Of a DNA stretch of 53,576 bases, positions 42,412-50,311 are shown piece after piece; position 1 is the first letter of the stretch; each line of letters starts with the position of its first letter. Position numbers and translations under genes: made by a program. The stretch comes from JAJECS01 sp034428595. GTDB taxonomy: Bacteria > Chloroflexota > UBA11872. Under the pieces are notes generated by a model, which was given only the letters and a program-made list of their open reading frames with translations, did no database searches and had not been told where the DNA came from. Location: the NCBI GenBank assembly GCA_034428595.1, contig DAOUHO010000029.1, positions 1-53,576 of the forward strand, given 5' to 3'.

Positions 42412-43683
42412 GTGCCAGGCGAGTTCGTCACCCTGCCCTACGGCGCGGATGAGCTGCGCTTTCAGGTCAACCACGACGCCGTGCTGGCCGGCGTCTTCAC
42501 GCCGCACCCAGCCCCACCGGCGCCCGATCCGGAGCGCGTGATCCGGGAAGCGCTGGCGGACCCAATCGACAGCCCACGGTTGTGCGCGGCGGCCCGTGAC
42601 GCCCGCTCGGCGCTCATCCTGGTCGATGACATCACCCGCGAAACCCCGACCCACCTGCTGGTACCGGCGATCCTGGAGGAGCTGCGCGCCGGCGGACTGC
42701 CGGATGCGGCGGTTCAGGTGATGATCGCCCTGGGCACGCACCGTCCCATGACGCCGGACGAGGTTCGCGCCAAGCTTGGCGACGAAGTGCTGAGCCGGGC
42801 CGAGGTCACCCAGCACGACCACACGGTGGCCCCGCTGCGCGACCTGGGCACCACGCCCGACGGCACGCCGGTGCACGTAAACGCCGGACTCTTCGAGACC
42901 GACCTGGTCATCGGCACCGGCGCGGTCGTGCCTCACCACATCGCCGGGTTCTCGGCCGGGGCCAAGATCGTGCAACCGGGCGTGTCCGGCGCGACCACGA
43001 CCGCCGCGACCCACATGTTCAGCGCGCGTGCCGTGGAGCCGCTGCTCGGCCAGGTGGTGACGCCGGTGCGCCGGGAGATGGAGCGCATCGCCGAACGGTC
43101 CTGCATGCGCCATGTGCTCAACATCACGCTGAACAGCGACGGCCAGCTCGTCACGGCGCGCTTCGGAACCACGGGCGGGGCCTACCGGCGCGCCGTGGTG
43201 GACGCCCAGGGCATCTACGGCGTGCCCGCGCCGACGGGGCTCGACATTGTCATTGCCGGCTCGCACCCGTGCGATATCGAGTTCTGGCAGGCGCACAAGA
43301 GCCTCTACCCCGCGGCGATGCTGGTGCGTCCGGGAGGCACGATCATCTTGGTGACGCCGTGTCCCGAGGGCGTGGCCGTGATGCATCCGGAGATGCTGGA
43401 CTACGCGGCGTCCCCGGCCGACGCGCTCATCACCCGCTACGAAAAGGGCGAGTTCGACGATCCGGTGGCCGCATCGCTGGCGACCGCGTGGGCGCGCGTT
43501 CGCGAGCATGCACGGGTGATCCTGGTCTCGGACGGCGTGGCGCGTGAGGACGCCCGCGCCCTGGCGTTCGACCGGGCGGACACGGTGGAGGCGGCGCTCG
43601 ACATCGCCACCGCCAATGCTCGCGCCAACCCATCCGTGGGCGTGCTCACCCACGCGCCCGACACGCTTCCCCTGACGAACTAG
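42412..43683 (+). CDS. LarA-family nickel-pincer-dependent racemase/epimerase
   Basis: A 423-aa protein matching lactate racemase LarA in length and key residues: DDITRETP (R76), H110 in LGTHRP, H175 or H176 in PHHIAGFSAGAK, K185 (the lysine to which the nickel pincer cofactor binds) and H201 in THMF. Starting at GTG 42412 follows the family start. LarA homologues racemise or epimerise various 2-hydroxy acids. Lying next to an acid-sugar kinase and PdxA-type dehydrogenase, this one may epimerise a four-carbon sugar acid. The cofactor genes larB, larC and larE are not in the window. Confidence 0.87.
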   Translation: MPGEFVTLPYGADELRFQVNHDAVLAGVFTPHPAPPAPDPERVIREALADPIDSPRLCAAARDARSALILVDDITRETPTHLLVPAILEELRAGGLPDAAVQVMIALGTHRPMTPDEVRAKLGDEVLSRAEVTQHDHTVAPLRDLGTTPDGTPVHVNAGLFETDLVIGTGAVVPHHIAGFSAGAKIVQPGVSGATTTAATHMFSARAVEPLLGQVVTPVRREMERIAERSCMRHVLNITLNSDGQLVTARFGTTGGAYRRAVVDAQGIYGVPAPTGLDIVIAGSHPCDIEFWQAHKSLYPAAMLVRPGGTIILVTPCPEGVAVMHPEMLDYAASPADALITRYEKGEFDDPVAASLATAWARVREHARVILVSDGVAREDARALAFDRADTVEAALDIATANARANPSVGVLTHAPDTLPLTN

Positions 43684-43686
43684 CTC

Positions 43687-44901
43687 ATGCCGCGTTGGGC
43701 GATCATCGCCGACGATTTGACCGGCGCCCTGGACACGGCGCTGCAGTTCCGCAACGCCGGGCGCCGGACCCTGGTCTCCACCCGCGACGGTGCGTGGCCA
43801 CCGGATGCCGAGGCGGCGGCCATGAGCACCGCGTCCCGACACCTGGACGCCTCGGCGGCCTACGACGCCGTGCGCGGCGCCGTCGACGCGGCCGACGCCT
43901 CCGCCCTGATCTACAAGAAGACCGACTCGCTGCTGCGCGGGAATATCGCAGCCGAGATCCAGGCGGCGCTCGACGGCGCGGGCGTTTCGACGCTGGTGTA
44001 CACGCCGGCATTTCCCTCGGGCGGCCGGACCACGGAATCCGGCGCGCTGGCGCTCTGGGGCACCCCCGTCTCCGAGGCGGAGCCCGGACGAGACCCCGTG
44101 ACCCCAGCGCTTGAATCGCACATCCCGACCCTGATCCAGTCGACCTCTCCGTTGGCGTGCCGCGTCATCCCGACGCAGATCGTGCGGTCGGGCATGGCGG
44201 CGCTCGCCGACGCTTTGCGGGCTGCCCGCGACGCGGGTGTGAACGTGATCCTGCCGGACATCGCGGAGGACGCCGATCTGGAGTGCGTGGCGGTCGCCAT
44301 GGACGCTGCCGATCTGATGCGCGTCAGCGCCGGATCGGCGGGCCTCGCGGCGTCCCTGGCGCGATGCACCGCGTCCCTGCCCCAGCCGGTTCCCGAGGTG
44401 TCGCGTACGACACGCACGCTCGCCATCATCGGGTCGCCGATGGACCATACGCAGCAGCAGGTGGCCGAGGCGCTGGCGACGCTCAGGATCAAGCCCATCC
44501 CGCTCCTCCAGCAGCCGGGCATCTCGATCATGGCGGCCGCGACGGTGCGGGCGGGTTGGGCGCTCGACCGCCCCGCCGTGGTGGATGCCGTGATTCCCGT
44601 CAAGGCGCCATCCCCGGAAGCGCAGGCCGAACAGCAGGCCCTGGTGAGCCAGTTCACAGCCACCATTTGGCGCGGCTCACGCCCGATCGGCCTGGTGCTC
44701 TCGGGCGGCGACACGGCGCGAGCCGCGTTCGCCGCGATCCCGGCGGAAGCCATCGAGCTTGCCGGTGAGATCGGGTGGGGCGTGCCCTATGGCGTGTTCA
44801 CCTCCGGTCCCGGCGCAGGATGGCCGGTGGTGACCAAGGCCGGCGTGATGGGCGGACCGACGGCGCTGGTGGACGCCCTGCGCACGATCGGATCTCCCTG
44901 A
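43687..44901 (+). CDS. Four-carbon acid sugar kinase (DUF1537 family)
   Basis: A 404-aa kinase of the OtnK/DtnK family, which phosphorylates D-threonate, D-erythronate or similar acids. IIADDLTGALDTALQF is the conserved N-terminal motif; LIYKKTDSLLRGNI, a PAFPSGGRT segment and the C-terminal LVLSGGDTARAAF and GPGAGWPVVTKAG complete the pattern. It begins 3 nt after larA-like and is followed by pdxA in the same operon, matching the kinase-PdxA2 pair known for D-threonate catabolism. Confidence 0.88.
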   Translation: MPRWAIIADDLTGALDTALQFRNAGRRTLVSTRDGAWPPDAEAAAMSTASRHLDASAAYDAVRGAVDAADASALIYKKTDSLLRGNIAAEIQAALDGAGVSTLVYTPAFPSGGRTTESGALALWGTPVSEAEPGRDPVTPALESHIPTLIQSTSPLACRVIPTQIVRSGMAALADALRAARDAGVNVILPDIAEDADLECVAVAMDAADLMRVSAGSAGLAASLARCTASLPQPVPEVSRTTRTLAIIGSPMDHTQQQVAEALATLRIKPIPLLQQPGISIMAAATVRAGWALDRPAVVDAVIPVKAPSPEAQAEQQALVSQFTATIWRGSRPIGLVLSGGDTARAAFAAIPAEAIELAGEIGWGVPYGVFTSGPGAGWPVVTKAGVMGGPTALVDALRTIGSP

Positions 44902-44994
44902 CCGGCGGACCGTCGCACGCTCGCGCACGCGCCAGAATCCCTGACTACACTTGCCGTCGAGCGACTTCGAGGGCACACGTCAAAGGAGCCCCGC

Positions 44995-46023
44995 ATCCCC
45001 ACCGCAACCGCCGACGCCGACCGACCGATCCTCGCCATCACCATGGGCGACCCCACCGGGGTCGGGCCCGAGATCCTGATCAAGTCGCTGGCCAAGTCCG
45101 AGACCTATGCATTGTGCCGACCGCTCGCCGTGGGCAGCGTCTCGGCGATCGAACGAATGGCCGGCATCCTCGGTTCCGAACTGCAGGTAGTCGCCGCGGA
45201 TCCGGAATCGGCCGCCTATGTGCACGGAACGATCGAGGTCTACGATCCATGGGGCGAGGACCTGAGCGACCTGCCCTTCAAGCAGGTGACGGTCGAGGGC
45301 GGACGATCCTCCGCCGAGGCCGTGATCGAAGCCGCCAAGCTCGTGATGGACGGTCGCGCGGCGGCCATTGTCACCGGGCCGATTCACAAGGAAGCGATCA
45401 ACCGCGCCGGGTATCACTACGCCGGCCACACCGAGCTGCTGGCGGACCTGACCAAGACGCCCGGCACGCGCATGTTGCTGGTGGCGCCGTCGCTGCGGGT
45501 CATTCACAACAGCACGCACGTCTCGCTGCGCGAGGCCATCGAGCGCGTGACGCGCGACAACGTGCTGCACTGCATCCGGCTGCTGCACGAGTCGCTGCAA
45601 CTCCTGGGTTTCGAGCATCCGCGCATCGCCGTCAACGGGCTCAACCCCCACGCGGGCGAGGACCGGCTGTTCGGCGACGAGGACGCCGACGAGATCCTAC
45701 CCGCCATTGAAGCGGCGCGGACGGAAGGCATGGACGTGACCGGACCCGAGCCGGGCGACACGGTCTACAACAAGGCCATCGACGGGCGCTTTGACGGCAT
45801 CGTGGCCATGTACCACGACCAGGGCCACGTGGCGGTCAAGACTGCGGGGTTCTTCGACGGCATCAACGTGTCGGTGGGCATGCCGATCATCCGTACGAGC
45901 GTCGATCACGGCACCGCCTACGGCCGCGCGGGCGAAGGGCGGGCGCGCGAAGACAGCCTGGACCACGCCATCAAGGTGGCGGCGCAGATGTCACGCGCCA
46001 AGCTGGCGGCGGCCGGCGCCTGA
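44995..46023 (+). CDS. pdxA: PdxA-family 4-phospho-sugar-acid dehydrogenase, probable ATC start
   Basis: A 342-aa member of the PdxA/PdxA2 family, NAD-dependent decarboxylating dehydrogenases. LAITMGDPTGVGPE opens the fold; VTGPIHKEAIN, HTELLADLT, NPHAGEDRLFGDED and AMYHDQGHVAVK carry the metal His residues. The context favours PdxA2 (D-threonate 4-phosphate to DHAP) over vitamin B6 synthesis. ATG 45043 would cut off the first beta strand; upstream the frame has no ATG, GTG or TTG back to the previous stop. ATC 44995, 6 nt after AAAGGAG (44982-44988), is the best start. Confidence 0.83.
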   Translation: MPTATADADRPILAITMGDPTGVGPEILIKSLAKSETYALCRPLAVGSVSAIERMAGILGSELQVVAADPESAAYVHGTIEVYDPWGEDLSDLPFKQVTVEGGRSSAEAVIEAAKLVMDGRAAAIVTGPIHKEAINRAGYHYAGHTELLADLTKTPGTRMLLVAPSLRVIHNSTHVSLREAIERVTRDNVLHCIRLLHESLQLLGFEHPRIAVNGLNPHAGEDRLFGDEDADEILPAIEAARTEGMDVTGPEPGDTVYNKAIDGRFDGIVAMYHDQGHVAVKTAGFFDGINVSVGMPIIRTSVDHGTAYGRAGEGRAREDSLDHAIKVAAQMSRAKLAAAGA

Positions 46024-46046
46024 GGTGCGCCGGCTGATTGCCGTAG

Positions 46047-46067
46047 GGGCGGGTCTGAGACCCGCCC
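46047..46067. repeat. Hairpin repeat family B, copy 1
   Basis: Arms GGGCGGGTC (46047-46055) and GACCCGCCC (46059-46067) with a TGA loop, preceded by GTAG. Related hairpins are at 49852-49879 and 51489-51509. It lies 23 nt after pdxA and may weakly terminate it. Confidence 0.7.
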
Positions 46068-46084
46068 TCTCTGGGTTTTGCAAA

Positions 46085-46112
46085 CGCCCCGTTTCGCGGG
46101 TATGACGGGAAA
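46085..46112 (-). repeat. Dispersed repeat family A, short inverted copy
   Basis: On the minus strand it reads CGTCATACCCGCGAAACGGG, matching the core of family A with only one CCCGCGAA unit. It sits between family B copy 1 and the secG leader. Confidence 0.55.
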
Positions 46113-46255
46113 TGTGCACGTATGACGCGCCCGAATTGCCCTTTCTCCGCAGCCGCTTCGGTATGCTGAGCGTGTGCCGTGGCGTATGGCCCCTCGGGGC
46201 ACGGTGCGCGGGCACCATGTGAATCTGGGGCCAGTCCCCTTGCAGGAGTGAGTTC

Positions 46256-46477
46256 GTGGGTTCCGGCTTTCAAGCCGCGCAGGTAGTTCTCGCGGTCATT
46301 TTGATCGTCATCGTGCTGCTCCAGGTGCGCAACGCCGGCGTGGGCTCGGCCCTCGGCGGCAGCGACAGCTCGTTCTTCGCCTCGCGCCGCGGGATCGACC
46401 GCGTGCTCTTCAACTTCACGATCGGGATCTCGGCCTTATTCTTCCTGGTCTCCGTCTTCGCCGTCCGCTTCCAGTAG
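46256..46477 (+). CDS. secG: Preprotein translocase subunit SecG
   Basis: A 73-aa membrane protein with two helices, the accessory subunit of SecYEG. The first helix (AQVVLAVILIVIVLLQ), the conserved loop LGGSDSSFFASRRGIDRVLF and the second helix (TIGISALFFLVSVFAV) match SecG. GTG 46256 follows GCAGGAGTGA, a good ribosome-binding site. The 3' end overlaps the convergent nuclease gene by 42 nt. Confidence 0.92.
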   Translation: MGSGFQAAQVVLAVILIVIVLLQVRNAGVGSALGGSDSSFFASRRGIDRVLFNFTIGISALFFLVSVFAVRFQ

Positions 46478-47338
46478 CTCGTCCGCCGGCGCCAGCGCGT
46501 CCGGGCACCGATCCACGTAGGAGCACCGACGGCACACACTGGCATCCTCAGCCGCGTCGGGCGCCCGCCAAAACGCCTCGAACCGCTCGTCCTGGATTCC
46601 CAACGCGATGCTCGCCGCGCGCTCCCCGAAGTCACGAAGATCCTCCCGGTCGTAGCTCGCCTCCAGCCGCTGCACCGACGGCGGATCGGCGACGACCAGC
46701 ACGTCCACGCGCACGTCGGGAATGAAATATGGCGACGGCAGCTCCCCTGGCCGGACCCGCGACCCGGCGCGAAACGCCGCGTATCCGATGGCGTAGCACA
46801 TGAGCTGGAGATCGCTATCGAGATAGGTGGCGTCGTAAGGCCGGCGGGAGGTCTTGAAGTCGATGACCGTGCCGTTGTGATCCACCAGGTCGACCGTGCC
46901 GACGACCGGCCATGGCACGCTGGGGACCGTGAACCGGAATCGATGCTCGACCAGATGCGGCACCAAGGCCGCGGCGGCTTCGGTCAGATAGTGCTCCAGT
47001 GCACACCGACCCGACTCGTAGGCCGCCTCCCACGGATCGTCGGCGTCGGCGGCATCTGCCGGACCCGGTGCGTATCGCTCCCAGACGCGGTCGAAGATCT
47101 CGTGGGCCTCGTTCAGCGGCAAATCATGGCGCGTGTGCTTCTTGGCCCGGAAGTTCGCCTCCAGCGTCTCGTGGATGGCCTGGCCAACCAGTGAGGCCGG
47201 GGTGTAGGGAGATTCCAGGCGGTCCACGTAGCGGTGCCTGTACTGCAGCGGACATGTTGCGTAGGTTCGCAACTTGGTAGGCGAGAGAAATCGGAGCGGG
47301 AGAGCCACGCGAAACCCAACCGGCGGCGCCGGATGCAT
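46436..47338 (-). CDS. PD-(D/E)XK nuclease with Fe-S cluster Cys (RecB/Cas4-like)
   Basis: A 300-aa stand-alone RecB-type nuclease domain. LSPTKLRTYATCPLQYRHRY (C29), the GQAIHETLE His (H56), D150 in GTVDLVD and D160-x-K162 in VIDFKTS form the active site. C269, C272 and C278 at the C-terminus (CRRCSYVDRC), with C29, give the four-Cys Fe-S clamp known from Cas4 and AddB. No CRISPR array or cas gene is present, so it is probably a repair nuclease or helicase partner. Longer in-frame starts intrude on the divergent gene at 47372; ATG 47338 is preferred. Confidence 0.87.
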   Translation of the reverse strand: MHPAPPVGFRVALPLRFLSPTKLRTYATCPLQYRHRYVDRLESPYTPASLVGQAIHETLEANFRAKKHTRHDLPLNEAHEIFDRVWERYAPGPADAADADDPWEAAYESGRCALEHYLTEAAAALVPHLVEHRFRFTVPSVPWPVVGTVDLVDHNGTVIDFKTSRRPYDATYLDSDLQLMCYAIGYAAFRAGSRVRPGELPSPYFIPDVRVDVLVVADPPSVQRLEASYDREDLRDFGERAASIALGIQDERFEAFWRAPDAAEDASVCRRCSYVDRCPDALAPADELLEADGEDGDQEE

Positions 47339-47371
47339 CTGCCGCCTGAAGTCTAGCGGTCGCGCCGGATC

Positions 47372-48436
47372 ATGACGCCCATGCACGACCTCGAAGCATC
47401 GGTCGTTGTCGTGACCTGGAACGGACGCGAGCGGCTGAGCGAATCGCTGCCGGCCATCGTCGGGCAGCAGGGCGTCCGGCACGAGCTCATCCTGGTCGAC
47501 AACGGCTCGACCGACGGCACGGCGGCCTGGGTCCGGGGCGCGTTCCCATCGGTGCACGTGGTGGAGCTTCCGGAGAACACCGGATTCGCCGCCGGCAACA
47601 ACCGCGGCTTCGAGTCCGCCCGCGCGCCGCTCATCGCCACCATCAACAACGACGCGATCCCAGATCCGGACTGGCTCGCCAGCCTGGTGAGCGCCGCAGC
47701 AGCGCATCCGGACGCCGGCATGTTCGCCAGCCGCATGATCTATCTGCACGACCCCAAGCTCATCGACTCCGCCGGCATCAGCCTGGATCCGCTGGGGATC
47801 GCGTGGGATCGACACGCCGGGATGCCGGTGCGGGACGACACCGACGGCGAGGTCTTTGGCGCGAGCGCCGGGGCGGCGCTGTATCGACGCGAGCTGCTCC
47901 AGGCGACCGGCGGTTTCGACGAGCGCTTCTTCGCCTACCTGGAGGATGTCGATCTTGCCTGGCGCGCGCGCTGGCTGGGGTGGAAAGCGCGATACGTGAC
48001 CGCCGCGCGGGTTCGCCACATGCACTCGGCCACCTGGGCGGAGGATTCGCCGCTCAAGACGTACCATCTTGGCCGCAACAAGGTGTGGCTGATCGCCAAG
48101 AACTATCCCCTGGGGCCGCTGCTGCGCTGGCTGCCGCTGATCCTGGCTTATGACGCCGCGTCGCTGCCGGTCACGGTCTGGCGGCAGCGCAGCCTGTCCG
48201 CCGTGCGCGGGCGACTCGCTGGGCTTCGGCGCCTGCCCGAGATTTGGCGCAGCCGCGGGCATCTGGAAGTAGCTCGACGGGAATCGTTGCCAACATCGAC
48301 GACCGCCGGCTCCGAATCTGCCGCGCCGGAACGCCCGGCCACCTGGCCCGAACTGCGCGACGTAATGGACCCGCTACGCTCGCCCTTGACCATCTGGCGC
48401 CGCCACCGTCAACTCCGCCGCGCCCTGCGCTCATAG
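47372..48436 (+). CDS. Family 2 glycosyltransferase (rhamnosyltransferase-like)
   Basis: A 354-aa GT-A enzyme. SVVVVTWNGRERLSESL, LILVDNGSTDGTAAW, a FAAGNNRGFESA segment, the metal-binding INNDAIPDPDWL (DxD equivalent) and FDERFFAYLEDVDLAWRAR are hallmarks of WcaA/rhamnosyltransferase-type GT2 enzymes acting on surface glycans. The C-terminal part has a hydrophobic stretch and then a polar tail. It is divergent from the nuclease, with 33 bp between the starts. Donor and acceptor unknown. Confidence 0.85.
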   Translation: MTPMHDLEASVVVVTWNGRERLSESLPAIVGQQGVRHELILVDNGSTDGTAAWVRGAFPSVHVVELPENTGFAAGNNRGFESARAPLIATINNDAIPDPDWLASLVSAAAAHPDAGMFASRMIYLHDPKLIDSAGISLDPLGIAWDRHAGMPVRDDTDGEVFGASAGAALYRRELLQATGGFDERFFAYLEDVDLAWRARWLGWKARYVTAARVRHMHSATWAEDSPLKTYHLGRNKVWLIAKNYPLGPLLRWLPLILAYDAASLPVTVWRQRSLSAVRGRLAGLRRLPEIWRSRGHLEVARRESLPTSTTAGSESAAPERPATWPELRDVMDPLRSPLTIWRRHRQLRRALRS

Positions 48437-48492
48437 CCCGAGACTGCCGTCCCGCGCTCCTAGCCTGGGCGCCGCTGCTAGACTCCTGCCAC

Positions 48493-48569
48493 CGGGGTGT
48501 GGCGCAGCCTGGTAGCGCACCTGAATGGGGTTCAGGAGGTCGCGAGTTCGAATCTCGCCGCCCCGACCA
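48493..48569 (+). tRNA. tRNA-Pro (GGG)
   Basis: A 77-nt tRNA. Acceptor CGGGGTG/CGCCCCG, D arm GGCGCAGCCTGGTAGCGC, anticodon stem CCTGA/TCAGG with loop ATGGGGT (anticodon GGG), T arm GAGTTCGAATCTC, discriminator A and an encoded CCA. An extended -10 like TGCTAGACT (48476-48484) lies 8 nt upstream. Confidence 0.96.
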
Positions 48570-48639
48570 ACGACCGACTGACGCTGCGTCGGTGATGCCC
48601 GTCTCAACACCGACGCTCCCACCACGGAGGCACGCGAGC

Positions 48640-49746
48640 ATGAGCGATCCCTTGCGCGTCGCGATGATCACCGAGCCCACCTCCTGGCATCGGAGCAAGC
48701 TGATCGACGCGCTCTCCACCGACGAGATCGGTGAGGTCGCCGTCGCCGACGCCACGGGAGAGACGTTCGACGAGGTGCGCGACGGCGCCGGTCGCAAGCT
48801 GCAAGCGACCTTCACCGACCTGGACCGGATGTTTCGTGAGTTCAAGCCCGACGCGGCGCTGATCACCCTGGAGCCCTGGCGGATGCCGGCCGCAATCAAG
48901 CAGGCGCTCGAGGCCGGCGTGCACGTCTATCACGAGAAGCCGGGCTACGTGGACATCGAGGACTACCGCGAAATTTGCCGGCTCGCGCGAAGCTGCAACC
49001 TCCACCTGTGCATCGCCTACTCCTCCCGGATGTATCCGGTGGTCCAGGAAGCCCGCCGCATCGTGTCAGAGGGGCTGCTGGGCGACCTGTTCTCATTCCA
49101 GGCGCACTTCATCGCCGACCAGGAACGGATCAGGCAGGACCCGGCGGTGCGCTTCGAGTACGACCACGCCGCCGGCGGCTGGTTCTTCTCCAAGCAGAAG
49201 GGGGGCGGCGGGCACCTGACCATCCTGGGCTGCCATTACCTCGACATGCTGCGGCACGTCAGTGGCTCGGACTTCACGTCGGTCGTGGCCATGTGCAAGA
49301 ACGTCGGCGGCGAGCCGATCACGGTGGAGGACGCGGCGGCGCTGACCATCGAGTTCGAGAACGGCATGATTGGCAACTTCAACTCGGGCTTCTATACCAG
49401 CAAGGCCGAATATGCGTCGCAGCGTCACAGCGGCATCACGATCTGGGGTCGCGAGGGCTGGCTGAGCTTCAATCCGAGCGGAGAGGTGGCCGGTGTGCCG
49501 CTGCAGTGGGCGTCGCACCGGGGTGTTCACGCCAGCGCGCCGCTCAAGTCCGTGACCTATGACGCCAGCGACAGCACCACCGAGGTCTATCGGTTGCTTG
49601 CCCAGGCGTTCCTCCGCGCGTGCCAGGGCGACGGACCATCACCTCTCGCGCCGGAAGACGGCCTGTGGGTGGCGGAGTGCACCCAAGCCGCCTACCGAGC
49701 CGCCGAGACCGGCCGCATCCAGCAGGTGACGATCCCGGCGGGTTAG
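48640..49746 (+). CDS. Gfo/Idh/MocA-family oxidoreductase
   Basis: A 368-aa NAD(P)-dependent sugar or inositol dehydrogenase-like protein. The N-terminal Rossmann part lacks the standard GxGxxG (it reads RVAMITEPTSWHRS) but keeps the core HVYHEKPGYVDIEDYREI motif with the catalytic-type Lys in EKP. LTILGCHYLDMLRHVSG carries the family His. ATG 48640 follows CACGGAGG 9 nt upstream; the earlier in-frame part overlaps tRNA-Pro. Replacement of the dinucleotide motif makes the cofactor uncertain. Confidence 0.83.
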   Translation: MSDPLRVAMITEPTSWHRSKLIDALSTDEIGEVAVADATGETFDEVRDGAGRKLQATFTDLDRMFREFKPDAALITLEPWRMPAAIKQALEAGVHVYHEKPGYVDIEDYREICRLARSCNLHLCIAYSSRMYPVVQEARRIVSEGLLGDLFSFQAHFIADQERIRQDPAVRFEYDHAAGGWFFSKQKGGGGHLTILGCHYLDMLRHVSGSDFTSVVAMCKNVGGEPITVEDAAALTIEFENGMIGNFNSGFYTSKAEYASQRHSGITIWGREGWLSFNPSGEVAGVPLQWASHRGVHASAPLKSVTYDASDSTTEVYRLLAQAFLRACQGDGPSPLAPEDGLWVAECTQAAYRAAETGRIQQVTIPAG

Positions 49747-49775
49747 CGCCGGCTCGAGACATTTGAGTAGTCCTT

Positions 49776-49825
49776 CGTCATTCCCGCGAAGCATGTCCCC
49801 GCGAAGGCGGGGAGCGGCAATCCAG
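49776..49825 (+). repeat. Dispersed repeat family A, copy 3
   Basis: Core CGTCATTCCCGCGAAGCATG, then CCCGCGAAGGCGGGGA and GCAATCCAG. This copy is nearly identical to that at 205-256 and is 28 nt from a family B palindrome. Confidence 0.78.
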
Positions 49826-49851
49826 CGGCTGCAAGACCTGTTCACCCACAC

Positions 49852-49879
49852 GCAGGGGCGACGCATGCGTCGCCCCTGC
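49852..49879. repeat. Perfect 28-bp palindrome (family B hairpin)
   Basis: The sequence from 49852 (GCAGGGGCGACGCA) and its exact complement to 49879 form an uninterrupted palindrome. It begins with the AGGGGC found in the other family B hairpins and lies between convergent genes. Confidence 0.75.
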
Positions 49880-49953
49880 ACCTTTTGCAACGTTCTCCAG
49901 CCGGCGGAAGCCTTAAGCCGGCGGGAAGGGCCAGGCGAACGAACAGCACCCGC

Positions 49954-50295
49954 CTACCCGAGCGTAAGCACAACTTCGCCGTCTTCCACGGCGACCGGGT
50001 AGGTCTTGGCGCGCATCGACGGGTCGTAGAGCGCGCATCCGGTGGCGATGTCGAACTCCCAGTTGTGAAACGGGCACTTCAAGATCTCGGCCTCGCGCTC
50101 GAACGCGAAGTGCCCGACGCCATTCGAGATCACGTGGGGTCGAATCACGCCGCGCCCGAGCGGTCCGCCGGAGTGGGGACAGCGATTGCGCAGCGCGTAG
50201 AACTGCCCTCCGACGTTGAAGACCATGACGCCGTTTTCGCCGCCGACGGGGACCTCGCGGCGGCTTCCCGGCGGCAGGTCGTCGACGCGGCACAC
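49954..50295 (-). CDS. Rieske [2Fe-2S] ferredoxin-like protein
   Basis: A protein of about 113 aa. The cluster ligands are C39-x-H41 (NRCPHSGGPL) and C74-x2-H77 (LKCPFHNWEFD), the standard Rieske pairs, with about 32 residues between them, longer than in many ferredoxins. GTG 50295 is a suggested start; GTG 50331 and ATG 50367 are possible but intrude on the upstream gene. It lies 16 nt after the amidohydrolase on the same strand. It could donate electrons to an oxygenase, but none is in the window. Confidence 0.85.
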   Translation of the reverse strand: MCRVDDLPPGSRREVPVGGENGVMVFNVGGQFYALRNRCPHSGGPLGRGVIRPHVISNGVGHFAFEREAEILKCPFHNWEFDIATGCALYDPSMRAKTYPVAVEDGEVVLTLG

Positions 50296-50311
50296 GACGT
50301 GCCGCCGCGGG

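Noticed and set aside
42385..44448. A 687-codon minus-strand frame
   Set aside because: It shadows the larA-like and DUF1537 kinase genes; the His/Arg-rich composition is typical of GC-rich antisense reading.
45043..46023. ATG 45043 as the start of pdxA
   Set aside because: It would remove the first conserved beta strand and has no ribosome-binding site; the ATC start fits better.
46047..46079. Intrinsic terminator for pdxA
   Set aside because: The hairpin is good, but the downstream stretch is CTCTCTGGGTTTT without a proper T-run; kept as a repeat only.
46130..46180. A secG promoter with TTGCCC and TATGCT
   Set aside because: The spacer is 20 nt, too long to trust.
47339..48262. The long N-terminal extension of the nuclease frame
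   Set aside because: It is antisense to the glycosyltransferase at 47372 and lacks conserved sequence.
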